From Entelurus aequoreus (lineage: Eukaryota; Chordata; Actinopteri; Syngnathiformes; Syngnathidae), in NCBI RefSeq assembly GCF_033978785.1, contig NC_084738.1, positions 61,992,179 through 62,056,178 of the forward strand: a stretch of DNA of 64,000 bases. Reading direction: 5' to 3'. Shown here one piece after another: positions 52,546 to 63,877 of the stretch; the stretch's first letter is position 1, and every line of letters starts with the position of its first letter. Position numbers and translations under genes: made by a program. Under the pieces are notes generated by a model, which saw only the letters and a list, made by a program, of their open reading frames with translations, searched no databases and was not told the DNA's origin.

Positions 52546-55230
52546 AATCTTAAAACCTTTTTATATCTGGACATTTTGTATTTGAAAAATATCTTACCTT
52601 ATTCTTGTAAGACTACAATGTGAGAAAAATATATTTAAATTTAATGAAGTACATTTTTTTCATCTCAAAACTTTTTTTATATTGGCACATTTGTACTAAA
52701 AAGTTAAAAAATAAATCTGACCTTATTCTTGTAAGATTACAATGGTTTACTTGAAACAAGATGGATTTAAATTTAATGAAGTACATTTTTTTTTTATCTC
52801 AAAACTTTTTTATATTGGGACCGTCTTTAAAAGTGAAAACAAATCTGACTTAATTCTTGTAAGATTACAGTGTTTCACTTGAAAAAAACAATTTAAATTT
52901 AATGAAGTACATTTTTTTAAATCTCAAAACTTTTTTTTATACTGGCACATTTTGTATTTAAAAGTAGAAACAAATCTGACCTTACTATTTTGTAAAATTA
53001 CAATGTCTTACTTGAAAAAAAAAACATTGATTTAAATTTAATGAAGTACATTTTTTTAAAATCTCAAAACGTTATTTATATTGGGACATTGTCTTTAATA
53101 GTGAAAAAAATCGGACTTTATTCTTGTAAAATTACAATGTTTTACTTGAAAAACAATGGATTTAAATTTAATTAAGTACATTTCTTTTCAACTCAAAACT
53201 TTTTTTATACTGGGACATTGTCTTTAAAAGTGAAAAGAAAATCTGACTTTATTCTTGTAAGATTACAATGTTTTACTTGAAAAAACAACAATTTAAATTT
53301 AATGAAGTACATTTTTTTAAATCTTAAAACTATATATTTTTTTGCCACATTTTGTATTTAAAAATAAAAACAAATCTGCCCTTACTCTTGTAAAATTACA
53401 ATGTTTTACTTGAAAAAAAAATGGATTTAAATGTAATTAAGTACATTATTTTAATCTCAAAACTTTTAGTATATTGTCTTTAAAAAGTTGGCATTTTATT
53501 TTTTTATTTTATCAAATAAATGTCATTAAAAAAATGTTTAAGTCTTTTTTTTTTTTTTTTTACAAAATGATCCTTATATTAAAAAAATCACCCAACAATA
53601 TTTATCAACATTAATTTCAATTTTCATGAAAAAACTTTATACTTGTAAGATTACAATGTTTTACTTGAAAAAACAACAATTTAAATTTAATGAAGTACAT
53701 TTTTTTAAATCTTAAAACTATATATATTTTTTGCCACATTTTGTATTTAAAAATAAAAACAAATCTGCCCTTACTCTTGTAAAATTACAATGTTTTACTT
53801 GAAAAAAAAATGGATTTAAATGTAATTAAGTACATTATTTTAATCTCAAAATTTTTAGTATATTGTCTTTAAAAAGTTGGCATTTTACTTTTTTATTTTA
53901 TCAAATAAATGTCATTAAAAAAATGTTTAAGTCTTTTTTTTTTTTTTTTACAAAATGATCCTTATATCAAAAAAATCACCCAACAATATTTATCAACATT
54001 AATTTCAATTTTCATGAAAAAACTTTATACTTGTAAAATTACAATGTTTTACTTGAAAAAAAATGGATTTAAATGTAATTATGTACATTATTTTAATCTC
54101 AAAACTTTTAGTATATTGTCTTTAAAAGTTGGCATTTTATTTTTTTATTTTATCAAATAAATGTCATTAAAAAAATGTTTAAGTCTTTTTTTTTTATTTT
54201 TTACAAAATGATCCTTATATCAAAAAAATCACCCAACAATATTTATCAACATTAATTTCAATTTTCATGAAAAAACTTTATACTTGTAAAATTACAATGT
54301 TTTACTTGAAAAAAAAAGGACTTAAATTTAATGAAGTACATTTTTTTTAAATCTCAAAAGGTTTTTACATTGGGACATTGTCTTTAAAAAAGTTGGCATT
54401 TTATTTGTTTTATTTTATAAAATAAATCTCCATCCATCCATCCATCCATTTTCTACCGCTTATTCCCTTCGGGGTCGCGGGGGGCGCTGGAGCCTATCTC
54501 AGCTACAATCGGGCGGAAGGCGGTGTACACCCTGGACAAGTCGCCACCTCATCGCAGGGCCAACACAGATAGACAGACAACATTCACACTCACATTCACA
54601 CACTAGGGCCAATTTAGTGTTGCCAATCAACCTATCCCCAGGTGCATGTCTTTGGAGGTGGGAGGAAGCCGGAGTACCCGGAGGGAACCCACGCAGTCAC
54701 GGGGAGGACATGCAAACTCCACACAGAAAGATCCCGAGCCCGGGATTGAACCCAGGACTACTCAGGACCTTCGTATTGTGAGGCAGACGCACTAACCCCT
54801 CTGCCACCATCTCATTTTATTTTATTAAGTCTTTTTTTTACAAAATCCTTCTTATATTAAAAAATTCACCCAAAAATATTTATCAACAATATTATTTTCA
54901 ATTTTCATGAGAAAACTTTATTCTTGTAAAATTACAATGTTTTACTTGAAAAAAAAAAAGGATTTAAATTTAATGAAGTATTTATTTATTTATTTTTTAT
55001 CCCAAAACGTTTTTACATTGGGATATTGTCTTTAAAAAAGTTGGCATTTTATTTTTTTATTTTATAAAATAAATCTCTTTTTTTTTCTTTTTCTTTTTTT
55101 TTTAAAGTCTTTTTTTTATTTTTACAAAATCATCCTTATATTAAAAAATGTACCCAAAAATATTTATCAACAACATTATTTTCAATTTTCATGAAATTCT
55201 AACCATTTTTTATGAAAAAAATAAAAACTT
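52545..55230 (+). repeat. AT-rich satellite: ~130-bp monomers with a higher-order unit
   Basis: Each monomer contains AAATCTCAAAACTTTTTTTA, GGGACATTGTCTTTAAAAGT, TTATTCTTGTAAGATTACAA and ATTTAAATTTAATGAAGTAC. Starts recur at roughly 130-bp spacing from 52.5 to 53.4 kb. From about 53.3 kb a longer ~385-bp unit that adds GTTGGCATTTTATTTTTTTA and CAAAATGATCCTTATAT is repeated near-identically (53290-53670 and 53675-54055), then in shorter ~252-bp steps. Interrupted by a SINE at 54427-54812. No coding function. Confidence 0.9.
54427..54812 (-). mobile_element. tRNA-derived SINE with (GATG)n tail (Rex3/RTE-type 3' end)
   Basis: On the minus strand: GGTGGCAGAGGGGTTAGTGC (A box region), GGGTTCAATCCCGGGCTCGG (B box), then GCATGTCCTCCCCGTGACTG, GGCTCCAGCGCCCCCCGCGA and AGCGGTAGAAAATGGATGGA with a (GATG)n tail. 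The tail is that of fish Rex3/RTE LINEs, suggesting mobilisation by such a LINE. It is inserted in the satellite monomer, whose sequence resumes at TTTTATTTTATTAAGTC. Confidence 0.9.
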
Positions 55231-55415
55231 TGATCTAAAAGTTTGCATGCACATATCCCAACGACAGAAGTAGATAACCATAACGTAGTGAACTGCGACA
55301 TCATGTGCTAATAAGAGTTCTGAAGAAGAAAAGCTGGACCAGAACTCTGAACTGGGACTTAAGGATAGCACGGACACATTGGAACCAGGTCAAAAATAAA
55401 GAAAGATTCTCTCAC

Positions 55416-55740
55416 CTGACAGGTAATCGGACGCAACTCTGTCTCGCGGCTGCATCCCCATGCTTGCCTCCGCTCTGTGCGTGTGTGTGCGCCAGCGAGC
55501 GAGCTCGGCGTCAGCGATGAAGAGCAAGGAGCGCCGCCCGGCCCCTCATCTTGCTGCCTGGTGTGGTTACGCAAAGTGAGAGTGTGGGATGAGCTACTGT
55601 CGGGAAGGCGGCGGTGATGGGAGGAGCTTGGGGTGGAGGAGGGAGGAGACGGCGTAGAGCGTTGCACAAACGCAACGTGCATTTTGTGGAGCATGGCATC
55701 AGTTTGCACACGAGGAGGCGGGGCTTGTCTTCACTCAGGG
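55416..55740 (-). promoter_or_regulatory. CpG-rich region, possible promoter and first exon of a host gene
   Basis: A GC- and CpG-rich island of about 320 bp stands out in very AT-rich surroundings. On the minus strand the last bases ATGGGGATGCAGCCGCGAGA ... TACCTGTCAG run into GTGAGAGAATC, a good splice donor after 55416. The ATG at 55461 would give a 15-codon first coding segment (MGMQPRDRVASDYLS). It is not a member of any repeat seen here. No downstream exon can be identified, and the long overlapping frames on both strands have no domain. Function unknown; could equally be an orphan CpG island. Confidence 0.3.
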
Positions 55741-56347
55741 TCAACACTGTAGGAAAAGAAAGTGCAATTTATCATTTTGAACACTGCCACCTGGTGAACA
55801 TCAAGTTGAATTGCAGGGTAATTATGCATTCAAATATAATACAATCATCTACTTTTCAGTTTATTTTAGTCAGACGAAGATTTAGGTCTAGAATATCATT
55901 TATCATACCCAAATCTTGTCTGATTAAAAGAAACTGAAAAGTAAATTCAATAAGAAGACAGAGCCTTTTTGAGCCATTTCATTTATTATCAAGTACATAA
56001 ATGAACACTAATAAAACTTTACGGGGGAAATAGCTTCTTAGTTGTATACATATTGACATGGTTAAAAAAACAAACTTATTTTCTTGCAAAATTAACTACT
56101 TTCATAAGAATACATTTTTTTTCTGAAAATGTTGACTTTTTTCTCAAAATATTTAGGTTTTTCCTAAAGCCACCCCAAGATAGGACCTCATTATGTAGTT
56201 TAATTCCCCCTCCCCCCATTTTTTCTTCTTCTTAGAAATACTTTGACTTTTCCCCTATGAAATAAAACGCTATAAAACTATTTAAACAAAAAAAACCAAC
56301 ATATTTATTTTCCCTTTTTCCTAATCAAGTGAAGGATTTTCATAGAC

Positions 56348-57681
56348 CAGTAATTCACAATCCGTGGTACGTGTACCACTAGTGGCACGTGGGCTCCATC
56401 TAGTGCAGGGGTCGGCAGCCGAAAACGTTGAAAGAGCAATATTGGGACAAAAATACAAAAAAACTAATTGTCTGGAGCCGCAAAAAATGAAAAGCCGTAT
56501 GTAAGTCTTATAATGAAGACAACACATGACGTAAGTGTCTAGATTAGCTGCAATAGCTTACTATCAAAATGACTATGTGTCGCAGGCTGAAGAAAATCTT
56601 CGTTGACAGAAATGTTTAAATTTAATATTTATTCTACACATTTTTACAACATTAGAAAACATTAGTAAATCAGTGGCTACTCAGAAGGTGAAATAACTTC
56701 TGGAAATGACTGGCTTTTAATGGCCAAAGGTATAGATGTGTGTATCCAAGTTAAGGCTGTCTTCTTTTAATAGATTTATTACAATCTTTGGCAAGCTAGG
56801 TAATGTTTGCTGTGGTCTGGAACAACATGGTACATAAACAACTATCTGAAATGCAGCCAATATTACATACAGATAATGTGTCATGAGACCTTCAAAACTA
56901 AATTATACACAAAGAGGATACAAGTAAAGGATATTAAATGAGCTCAAATATACCTACAAATGAGGCATAATGATGCAATATGTACTTACAGCTAGCCTAA
57001 ATAGCATGTTAGCATTGATTAGCTAGCAGTCATGCACTGACCAAATATGCCTGATTAGCACTCCAACAAGTCGATAACATCAACAAAGCGCACCTTTGTG
57101 CATTCACGCACCGCATAAAACGTTTGGTGGACAAAATGAGACAAAGAATGCATGGAATATTTTACGTGTAAACAAACTGTTGCGTCACAGTCCACCACTA
57201 TGGTGAGTTCAAGAACCGTCGAAATTAGTAGGACAAAACGATGTCTCATCAGTGAAACATACACACAAACATTAAACAGTGAGCTTTCTAACAATTGGGA
57301 AGGTTTGTGTCATGTTTGCCCTCAAACAAAAAACATAGTAAAACAAAAAAAATATTTTACCCCCATCTTTTTCCATTTTCAATAATTTTTTAAAAATGCT
57401 CCAAGGAGCCACTAGGTAAGCAAATAATCACTTGATTAGAGTACAGTGTTTTATTTTCCTATAGTCAAACACAGTGTTACTGTTTAGTGTGTAATGTAAC
57501 TGTGGCAAAAATAAACTAATTGTACGTGTTAAATAAAACCTCAGCTTTGTTTCTAATGTTTCTAATCTACTTAGGCCTACTACGCTACTGTATTTTAATG
57601 TTGGTCATTATGGTGGTACTTGGAGTACCAAGTGTTTTTCTGAGTTGGTACTTGGTGGAAAAAAATGTTTCAGAAACACTG
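56348..57681. mobile_element. Degenerate hAT element with a second hAT nested inside
   Basis: The left end CAGTAATTCACAATCCGTGG and right end TTTCAGAAACACTG flank GGTACGTGTACC and GGTACTTGGAGTACC motifs. The flanks TCATAGAC (56340-56347) and TCATTAAC (57682-57689) agree at six of eight positions, a decayed target duplication. The outer element without its insert is about 330 bp. Confidence 0.65.
56405..57413. mobile_element. hAT MITE (CAGGGGTCGGCAGCC end), right-truncated
   Basis: Begins CAGGGGTCGGCAGCCGAAAA, continues AATTGTCTGGAGCCGCAAAA, CATGTTAGCATTGATTAGCT, and ends CTCCAAGGAGCCACTAGG without the expected matching terminus. The interior frames at 57055-57385 are not convincing genes. 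Confidence 0.7.
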
Positions 57682-58229
57682 TCATTAACTAAGTATATTT
57701 GGTACATTTTCTATTGTAATTATTTTTTTTACTTATTTATCTCAATTACAAACCCCGTTTCCATATGAGTTGGGAAATTGTGTTAGATGTAAATATAAAC
57801 GGAATACAAAGATTTGCATATCATTTTCAACCCATATTCAGTTGAATATGCTACAAAGACAACATATTTGATGTTCAAACTGATAAACTTTTTTTTTTTT
57901 TGCAAATAATCATTAACCTTAGAATTTGATGCCAGCAACAAATGAGAGAAAGGTGGCAATAAATACTGATAAAGTTGAGGAATGCTCATCGAACACTTAT
58001 TTGGAACATCCCACAGGTGTGCAGGCTAATTGGGAACAGGTGGGTGCCATGATTGGGTATAAAAACAGCTTCCCAAAAAATGCTCAGTCTTTCACAAGAA
58101 AGGATGGGGCGAGGTACACCCCTTTGTCCACAACTGCGTGAGCAAATAGTCAAACAGTTTAAGAACAATGTTTCTCAAAGTGCAATTGCAAGAAATTTAG
58201 GGATTTCAACATCTACGGTCCATAATATC

Positions 58230-59644
58230 CAGGCATGTGATTTGACCACAATGAAAAAGACTGAAAAAACTTCCGGGGGTCTGGGGGACGAAGGCCCCCA
58301 GCCAGGTCCAGGGCTCCTGGTTTTTCACCAATTTAACATGCTAAAATTAACAAAGACAGCACCATTTGAAGAAAAAATATTTTAGTGTTTAAAGACATGA
58401 AAACATAATTAATAGAAACATTCATAACCCAATTATCCTAATGAATCACTGTGTATGGTTCAGTCCCAACAGTATTTAGGTCACTAATATGTACATCTTG
58501 TGTTTCATTTCACATCCACAGGTGTCACATTGATCAGTGTTATTATCTACAGTTTATTTACAGTATTACCACATTACTTCAGTTCATGTAATGTAAACAT
58601 TTCATTCTTTTCGCCAAAATAGGATATACATTTATGAAAATAATTAAACATGTTTAGTATTGTTTACTCATATTTGAAAAATAGGAAATAATAATAATGT
58701 GAGGACACTGACATATTGCATGAAACAAGTGTGAAAATATTTACCTTCAAGATTGTTACACCACTGACAATAGTTTCAACAGACTACATAAGAACTTAAT
58801 ATTATAAAAATAGTATTATATGCAAATTTATTTCAAATAAATTGTTAACTGGAATCAATAATGCGACTCTTTCAATTTCTGTAATTTCATAATATATTTT
58901 CACGTGGCTTTTTATTTTTAGAAAAACCCATTTATATTTCGCTAAGCAATAATTGGTTAATATTTAAAACAAACATGCCTATTTTGCAAGCAAATATTTT
59001 TTAGCTTACCTCATTATTAACAACCCTGTCTGCAACTGAAGTGGGTGGATCTTTCCTCTCGATGTCTACGGCAGTTGTCGATGTAAACAAAAGATGAAGT
59101 CCGTAAGGTTTGCTCACTTTCGGTTGACATCCAAAAGTACCAGCTAGTGAAAAGTTTGTTTTCCTTGCTTCAAGTGGTGTCATATGTTTTTGGCGTTTCG
59201 CATGTACTTCCAAAGCCTTGAAACCTTGTGATCCATAGTCAATATTATCATGACACCACGTGCACAAAACCTTTCCGGGACCATCGATTTTCCGAATAAA
59301 ATCACCGAACAAAGTCGTAACTTTCTTCTTCCCAACAGTATCAGTGATTTCCCTTTCCATCCAGTCCCATCGAAACTTATTTTTGACATGTTTATCAATT
59401 TCTTTTACTCGTAAAGCGTCATTTCTCTCGAGAACCGACATTGTTTACATATGGAAAATGGCCGTAGTAACCATTATGAATGATGACGTTATTAACGTCA
59501 TCATTCATATCGACCAATCAACTACGTCTCGAATCTTGATTTAGGGTCGGAAAAAAAACGGAAAAACGGGAGATAATTTTTTTTTTTTTTCCCGAGATTA
59601 AAAAAGACGGAATTCCGACTTTAGACGGAAAAATCACATGCCTG
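58230..59644 (-). mobile_element. hAT element with a first coding exon, nested in Tc1
   Basis: The ends CAGGCATGTGATTT and AAATCACATGCCTG are flanked by perfect 8-bp duplications ATAATATC (58222-58229 and 59645-59652). It contains a minus-strand exon with a zinc-finger-like protein (59011-59441) but no catalytic region. The left third is AT-rich. GGGGGTCTGGGGGACGAAGG near the left end is a family signature. Confidence 0.93.
59011..59441 (-). CDS. hAT-encoded zinc-finger protein, first exon
   Basis: The frame starts MSVLERNDALRVKEIDKHVK and contains VLCTWCHDNIDYGSQGFKAL-EVHAKRQKH, a C2H2/BED-like finger with C60, C63, H80 and H86. Such fingers open hAT transposases that bind the terminal repeats. 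It is open for 143 codons, with a GAG/GTAAGC donor at the end (after 59010); reading through the donor adds two residues and a stop. No catalytic or dimerisation exon is in the element, so the exon could only contribute a DNA-binding fragment or be spliced to a neighbour. Confidence 0.75.
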
Positions 59645-60728
59645 ATAATATCATCAAAAGGTTCAGAGAATCTGGAGAAATCACTCCATGTAAGCGGCAT
59701 GGCCGGAAACCAACACTGAATGACCGTGACCTTCGATCCCTCAGACAGCACTGTATCAAAAAACGACATTAATCTCTAAAGGATATTACCACATGGGCTC
59801 AGGAACACTTCAGAAAACCACTTTCAGTAACTACAGTTGGTCGCTACATCTGTAAGTGCAAGTTAAAGCTCTACTATGCAAAGTGAAAGCCATTTATCAA
59901 CAACATCCAGAAACGCCGCCGGCTTCTCTAAGCCCGAGATCATCTAAGATGGACTGATGCAAAGTGGAAAAGTGTTCTGTGGTCTGACGAGTCCACATTT
60001 CAAATTGTTTTTGGAAATATTCGACATCGTGTCATCCGGACCAAAGGGCAAGCGAACCATCCAGACTGTTATCGACGCAAAGTTCAAAAGCCAATATCTG
60101 TGATGGTATGGGGGTGGCATTAGTGCCCAAGGCATGGGTAACTTACACATCTGTGAAGGCACCATTAATCCTGAAAGGTACATACAGGTTTTGGAACAAC
60201 ATATGCTGCCATCTAAGCACCGTCTTTTTCATGGACGCCCCTGCTTATTTCAGCAAGACAATGCCAAGCCACATTCAGCATGTGTTACAACAGTGCGGGT
60301 ACTTTCCTGACCCACCTGCAGTCCAGACCTGTCTCCCATCGAAAATGTGTGGCGCATTATGAAGCGTAAAATACGACAGCGGACTGTTGAACGACTGAAG
60401 CTCTACATAAAACAAGAATGGGAAAGAATTCCACTTTCAAAGCTTCAACAATTAGTTTCCTCAGTTCCCAATCATTTATTGAGTGTTGTTAAAAGGAAAG
60501 GCCATGTAACACAGTGGTGAACATGCCCTTTCCCAACTACTTTGGCACGTGATGCAGCCATGAAATTCTAAGTTAATTATTATTTGCAAAAAAAAAAGAA
60601 GTTTATGAGTTTGAACATCAAATATATTGTCTTTGTAGTGCATTCAATCGAATATGGGTTGACAAGGATTTGCAAATCATTGTATTCCGTTTATATTTAC
60701 ATCTAACACAATTTCCCAACTCATATAG

Positions 60729-61280
60729 TTTTACTCTATTATTTATGTAATATTGTCTGCAAAAATATGCTTTTACTTGTTGTATTCTAGTTTTTAATGA
60801 AGAAATAAAAATGCATTCTCATAAAACTACAACTTTTTTCCCATAAAAATGTACTTTCTCCCAGACTATTCTCCTAGTATTAATTTTGATCTTCATCCAG
60901 GTAAACAAAGAAAAACTTTGTTCACAACTATTTAGATTTTTTTTTTTTGCACAATTATTATTTGGAATTATTAAATATCTCAAAGCTAATACTTTGATAT
61001 AATATTTAGATTTGTTTTCTCTACAAATAAATATAGTAAGTGATGATTCTTGGCATCCTTTTCCCTGACTAAATGCTCATTAATGCGAGGTGTTGCATCA
61101 TCGCAGTGGTGGTTATGCATTAACACAAACACTAACCACTTTAAGGGGTTAGCCACCTTCTCTTACGACTGATGGAAACATTACCGCTGCCATCATCCTC
61201 AGCTTGGTTTCCAAGGAAACCACAGGCACCGCCGGGAACAATGGCATTATGTTTGTAGGTCAGTGAACTAATAAGAGGTC
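60729..61280. other. Spacer, no gene established
   Basis: AT-rich to 61060, then mixed composition. No frame, repeat end or splice pair that I can support. Confidence 0.4.
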
Positions 61281-61293
61281 AAGTGCAACTTAC

Positions 61294-61333
61294 TTTGCTG
61301 CCGCAAATCGCCGGACGTCTCTCTTCGAGCGCC
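61294..61333 (-). other. Possible 40-nt internal exon (speculative)
   Basis: On the minus strand TTGTCTTCTCTCAACAG is a good acceptor, and GCGGCAGCAAA/GTAAGT a good donor, bounding 40 bases (one frame: ALEERRPAICGSK). On the plus strand the same area has AAGATGGCGG, a strong start context with an 83-codon frame and hydrophobic stretch. Neither is backed by a recognisable domain. Confidence 0.2.
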
Positions 61334-61390
61334 CTGTTGAGAGAAGACAAGATGGCGGGCATCAAACACAGAGATGACATTTTGTGGTTG

Positions 61391-62085
61391 CTGTTGGGGT
61401 TTTTTTTGGTCCGCCAGTCGATATTGTCGACTATTGGCCTGAGAGCTAATGAGTACCATTCACATTTGAAGCGTTCTGGTACCAATTCTCACTGGTTGGG
61501 AATCTATAACAGTACCAATTTTTTATACAATTAAATTTGTTTTGTAACATTTAGAAGTTGTTGTACAGAGTCTTGTTTTCTTATTCAATTTGAGACTCTT
61601 TGGCAATGCAGTTGCACTTCCAAGACATTAGATGGCAGTGCTGTATAGGAAGTAGCTCTTTCCATGAAGCTGAATGCGTCATGTTGCGCCCTCCCAAGTG
61701 TTTGTACTGTAAGTATTGTCCTTCTAACACACCGACTGTTTAATTGTAATGGTCAACAGTTGTAGTTTTCATTACCGAATTTGGAGGAGTTGCTAACAAA
61801 TTCAATGTAATTTAGTAGCAAGCTAGGGCATTTTTGGAAGAGTGGAGCTTTACTTTACGTTTGAGCGTTTTCTACCAAGCATACTTAAGAATTGAAGGAG
61901 TTGGGCTGAGTCTGCTTGAGTGATTGTTGTTATTTTTGAGCCTGTGTTTAGTCTGAAACCGGACTTCGTTCTTTTCCCTGGTTGTAGGAGCTCTGCGCTC
62001 TTGTGTATCCTCGAGGTATCAAAATCTCACAGTACGATATTATTGTGGAATTATATATATATACATATACATATACATACACACA
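61391..62085. other. Spacer with TA/CA tracts at its end
   Basis: Unassigned sequence; (TA)n and (CATA)n tracts at 62050-62085 precede the Tc1 MITE. Confidence 0.4.
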
Positions 62086-62159
62086 CAGTACAGGCCAAAA
62101 GATTGGACACACCTTCTCCTCATTCAATGTGTTTTCTTTATTTTCATGACTATTTACAT

Positions 62160-63346
62160 CAGACCTGGGCATTCTGCGGGCCGCGGGCCGCATCCGGCCC
62201 TTTGTGCGTCCCTGTCCGGCCCGCGTGAGGCCAATTATAAATGACAAAATAAATTTTAAAAAGTATCTATGTCGAGTGTGCAATACAACGGTGCTGCTTT
62301 TGTTTTGAAAATCGTTATTTGTATTACTTCCGTGTGGACGTATGCGTGTGCGTGATTGTGAGTGAATGTGAACAGCTGCAATCATTAATTACAAAATAAA
62401 GTCGAAAAAACATCTATGTCGTGCGCGCAATACAACTGTGCTGCTTTTATTTTGAAAAGTATTATTTATGGGCGTGTGTCCGTGTGTAACCTGCGAGTGA
62501 AGGTGCACATGCAGCGACAAGTGATGCACGGTTTACACCAGAGACGCTAAAAAGAGAAAAGTTGATGAAGAATGGCGTGTTTCCAACAAGACATGGACTG
62601 CAAAGCAACGTTCCCTCTAAGGTGCGCGCCTGCGCAATTGCGCACTGCTCAAGCGTCTGCTGCGCACAGCAAATATATGCCGCGCACCAAATCAAATCCC
62701 ATCTGAATTCTAAACAAAATAAACATATTTATTCTATGTAATTTTGCAATGCAACTCTGAGTGACAGTGACAACAAGCGGCCCTAACGGTGTTCGTCAAC
62801 ACCGTTCAATTGAACACCGTTCAATTATTGTAACGTCTATCGAGATGCTTCGAGGACAGGAATTATATCGATCACTTTGAGCAAAACTGTTTATATTCGG
62901 ACATAACCACACCAAAAACATGAGTAAAACACTTCTATCTCGAAAAACTAGTCATTTTCTGCCGTACAAACCAGGCCAAAACCAACTTGTCATCTGTCAC
63001 CAACACGCATAGCACTAAAACACTGGTGCGTTTATGGCCACACAAAAAGTCGGACAACTCAAACACCACACAAAGTTACACTATGACTCCTCAGTCATAC
63101 GTGTGCTTATTTTACTGTCATTTATTATTAATGTTAATTTATTTATATTAGTCATGGAATGCTGTTACACACACTATGTTGAAGTATTACTATTATTATT
63201 AATTATTATTATTACTATTATTTATCTTACGGTATATATAAAAAAAAATATTGAGCAAAATTTAATTGAAATATTGTCGATGTGGCCCTCCAGCAGCGCT
63301 CGGGTTGCTCATGCGGCCCCCGGTAAAAATTAATTGCCCACCCCTG
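62160..63346. mobile_element. hAT element (CAGACCTGGGCA...TGCCCACCCCTG)
   Basis: Flanked by perfect 8-bp duplications ATTTACAT (62152-62159 and 63347-63354). Subterminal GCGGGCCGCGGGCCGCATCC and GCGGCCCCCGGTAAAAATTA are typical of this family. Inside are a transposase N-terminal remnant (62543-62605) and another repeat edge (CAACGTTCCCTCTAAGGTGC). Confidence 0.93.
62543..62605 (+). pseudogene. hAT transposase N-terminal remnant
   Basis: The frame reads DAKKRKVDEEWRVSNKTWTAK before joining an unrelated repeat edge. K-R-K-V-D-E-E and the following aromatic W-T resemble the opening of Charlie-type/ZBED hAT transposases, just ahead of the zinc finger. The rest is replaced. Confidence 0.55.
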
Positions 63347-63825
63347 ATTTACATTGTAGATTGTCACTGAAGGCATCAAAACGATGAACGAACACATTTG
63401 AACACACTTATGTACTTAACAAAAAATGTTTAGAAAATAACTGAAAACATGTTTTATATTCTAGTTTCTTCAAAATAGCCACCCTTTGCTCTGATTACTG
63501 CTTTGCACACTCTTGGCATTCTCTCCATGAGCTTCAAACACACCTGTGAAGTGAAAACCATTTCAGATGACTACCCCTTGAAGCTCATGGAGAGAATGCC
63601 AAGAGTGTGCAAAGCAGTAATCAGAACAAAGGGTGGATATTTTGAAGAAACTAGAATATAAAACGTGTTTTCAGTTATTTCAGTTTTTGTTTTGTTAAGT
63701 ACATAACTCCACATGTGTTCATTCATAGTTTTGATGCCTTCAGTGACAATCTACAATGTAAATAGTCATGAAAATAAAGAAAACGCATTGAAATGACAAA
63801 GTGTGTCTAAACTTTTGGCCTGTAC

Positions 63826-63835
<10 letters not shown>

Positions 63836-63874
<39 letters not shown>
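63836..63874 (+). repeat. (TA)n microsatellite
   Basis: About 18 TA units after a short (TG)n run, bordering the right end of the Tc1 MITE. The remaining 126 bases to the window end show no feature. Confidence 0.93.

Positions 63875-63877
<3 letters not shown>

Larger units (their letters stand above)
58053..60520 (+). pseudogene. Tc1-like transposase, split and multiply mutated
   Basis: The helix-turn-helix part reads LREQIVKQFKNNVSQSAIAR and NLGISTSTVHNI (to 58229). After removing the hAT insertion the frame resumes IIKRFRESGEITPCKRHGRK and LNDRDLRSLRQHCIKK, then meets stops. DAKWKSVLWSDESTFQIVFG (near 59960) holds the first catalytic aspartate. ISVMVWGW (60095) and the C-terminal LPIENVWR-like region (60330) follow in shifting frames. 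It ends near AQW/TGA at 60520. Inactive. Confidence 0.85.
57749..60728 (+). mobile_element. Tc1-like transposon (CAAACCCCGTTTCCATATGAG end), split by a hAT
   Basis: The left end CAAACCCCGTTTCCATATGA is preceded by TA. The inverted repeats extend about 150 bp, with TTGGGAAATTGTGTTAGATG at the left and CATCTAACACAATTTCCCAA at the right. The outermost right bases are lost (AACTCATATAG then unrelated TTTTACTC). A transposase gene with many stops lies between, interrupted by the hAT at 58230-59644. Confidence 0.9.
62086..63827. mobile_element. Tc1-type MITE (CAGTACAGGCCAAAAG family), split by a hAT
   Basis: The ends CAGTACAGGCCAAAAGATTG and AACTTTTGGCCTGTACTG. The interior after removal of the hAT (62160-63346) matches 20396-20786, plus an additional inverted-repeat arm (TTACTGCTTTGCACACTCTT and its complement), so the full ~550 bp folds as a long hairpin. 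Confidence 0.9.

Noticed and set aside
61283..61534. 83-codon frame starting MQLTLL with a good Kozak ATG inside (MAGIKHRDD)
   Set aside because: No domain and no stop-codon or codon-use support; kept only as a weak exon candidate on the other strand.
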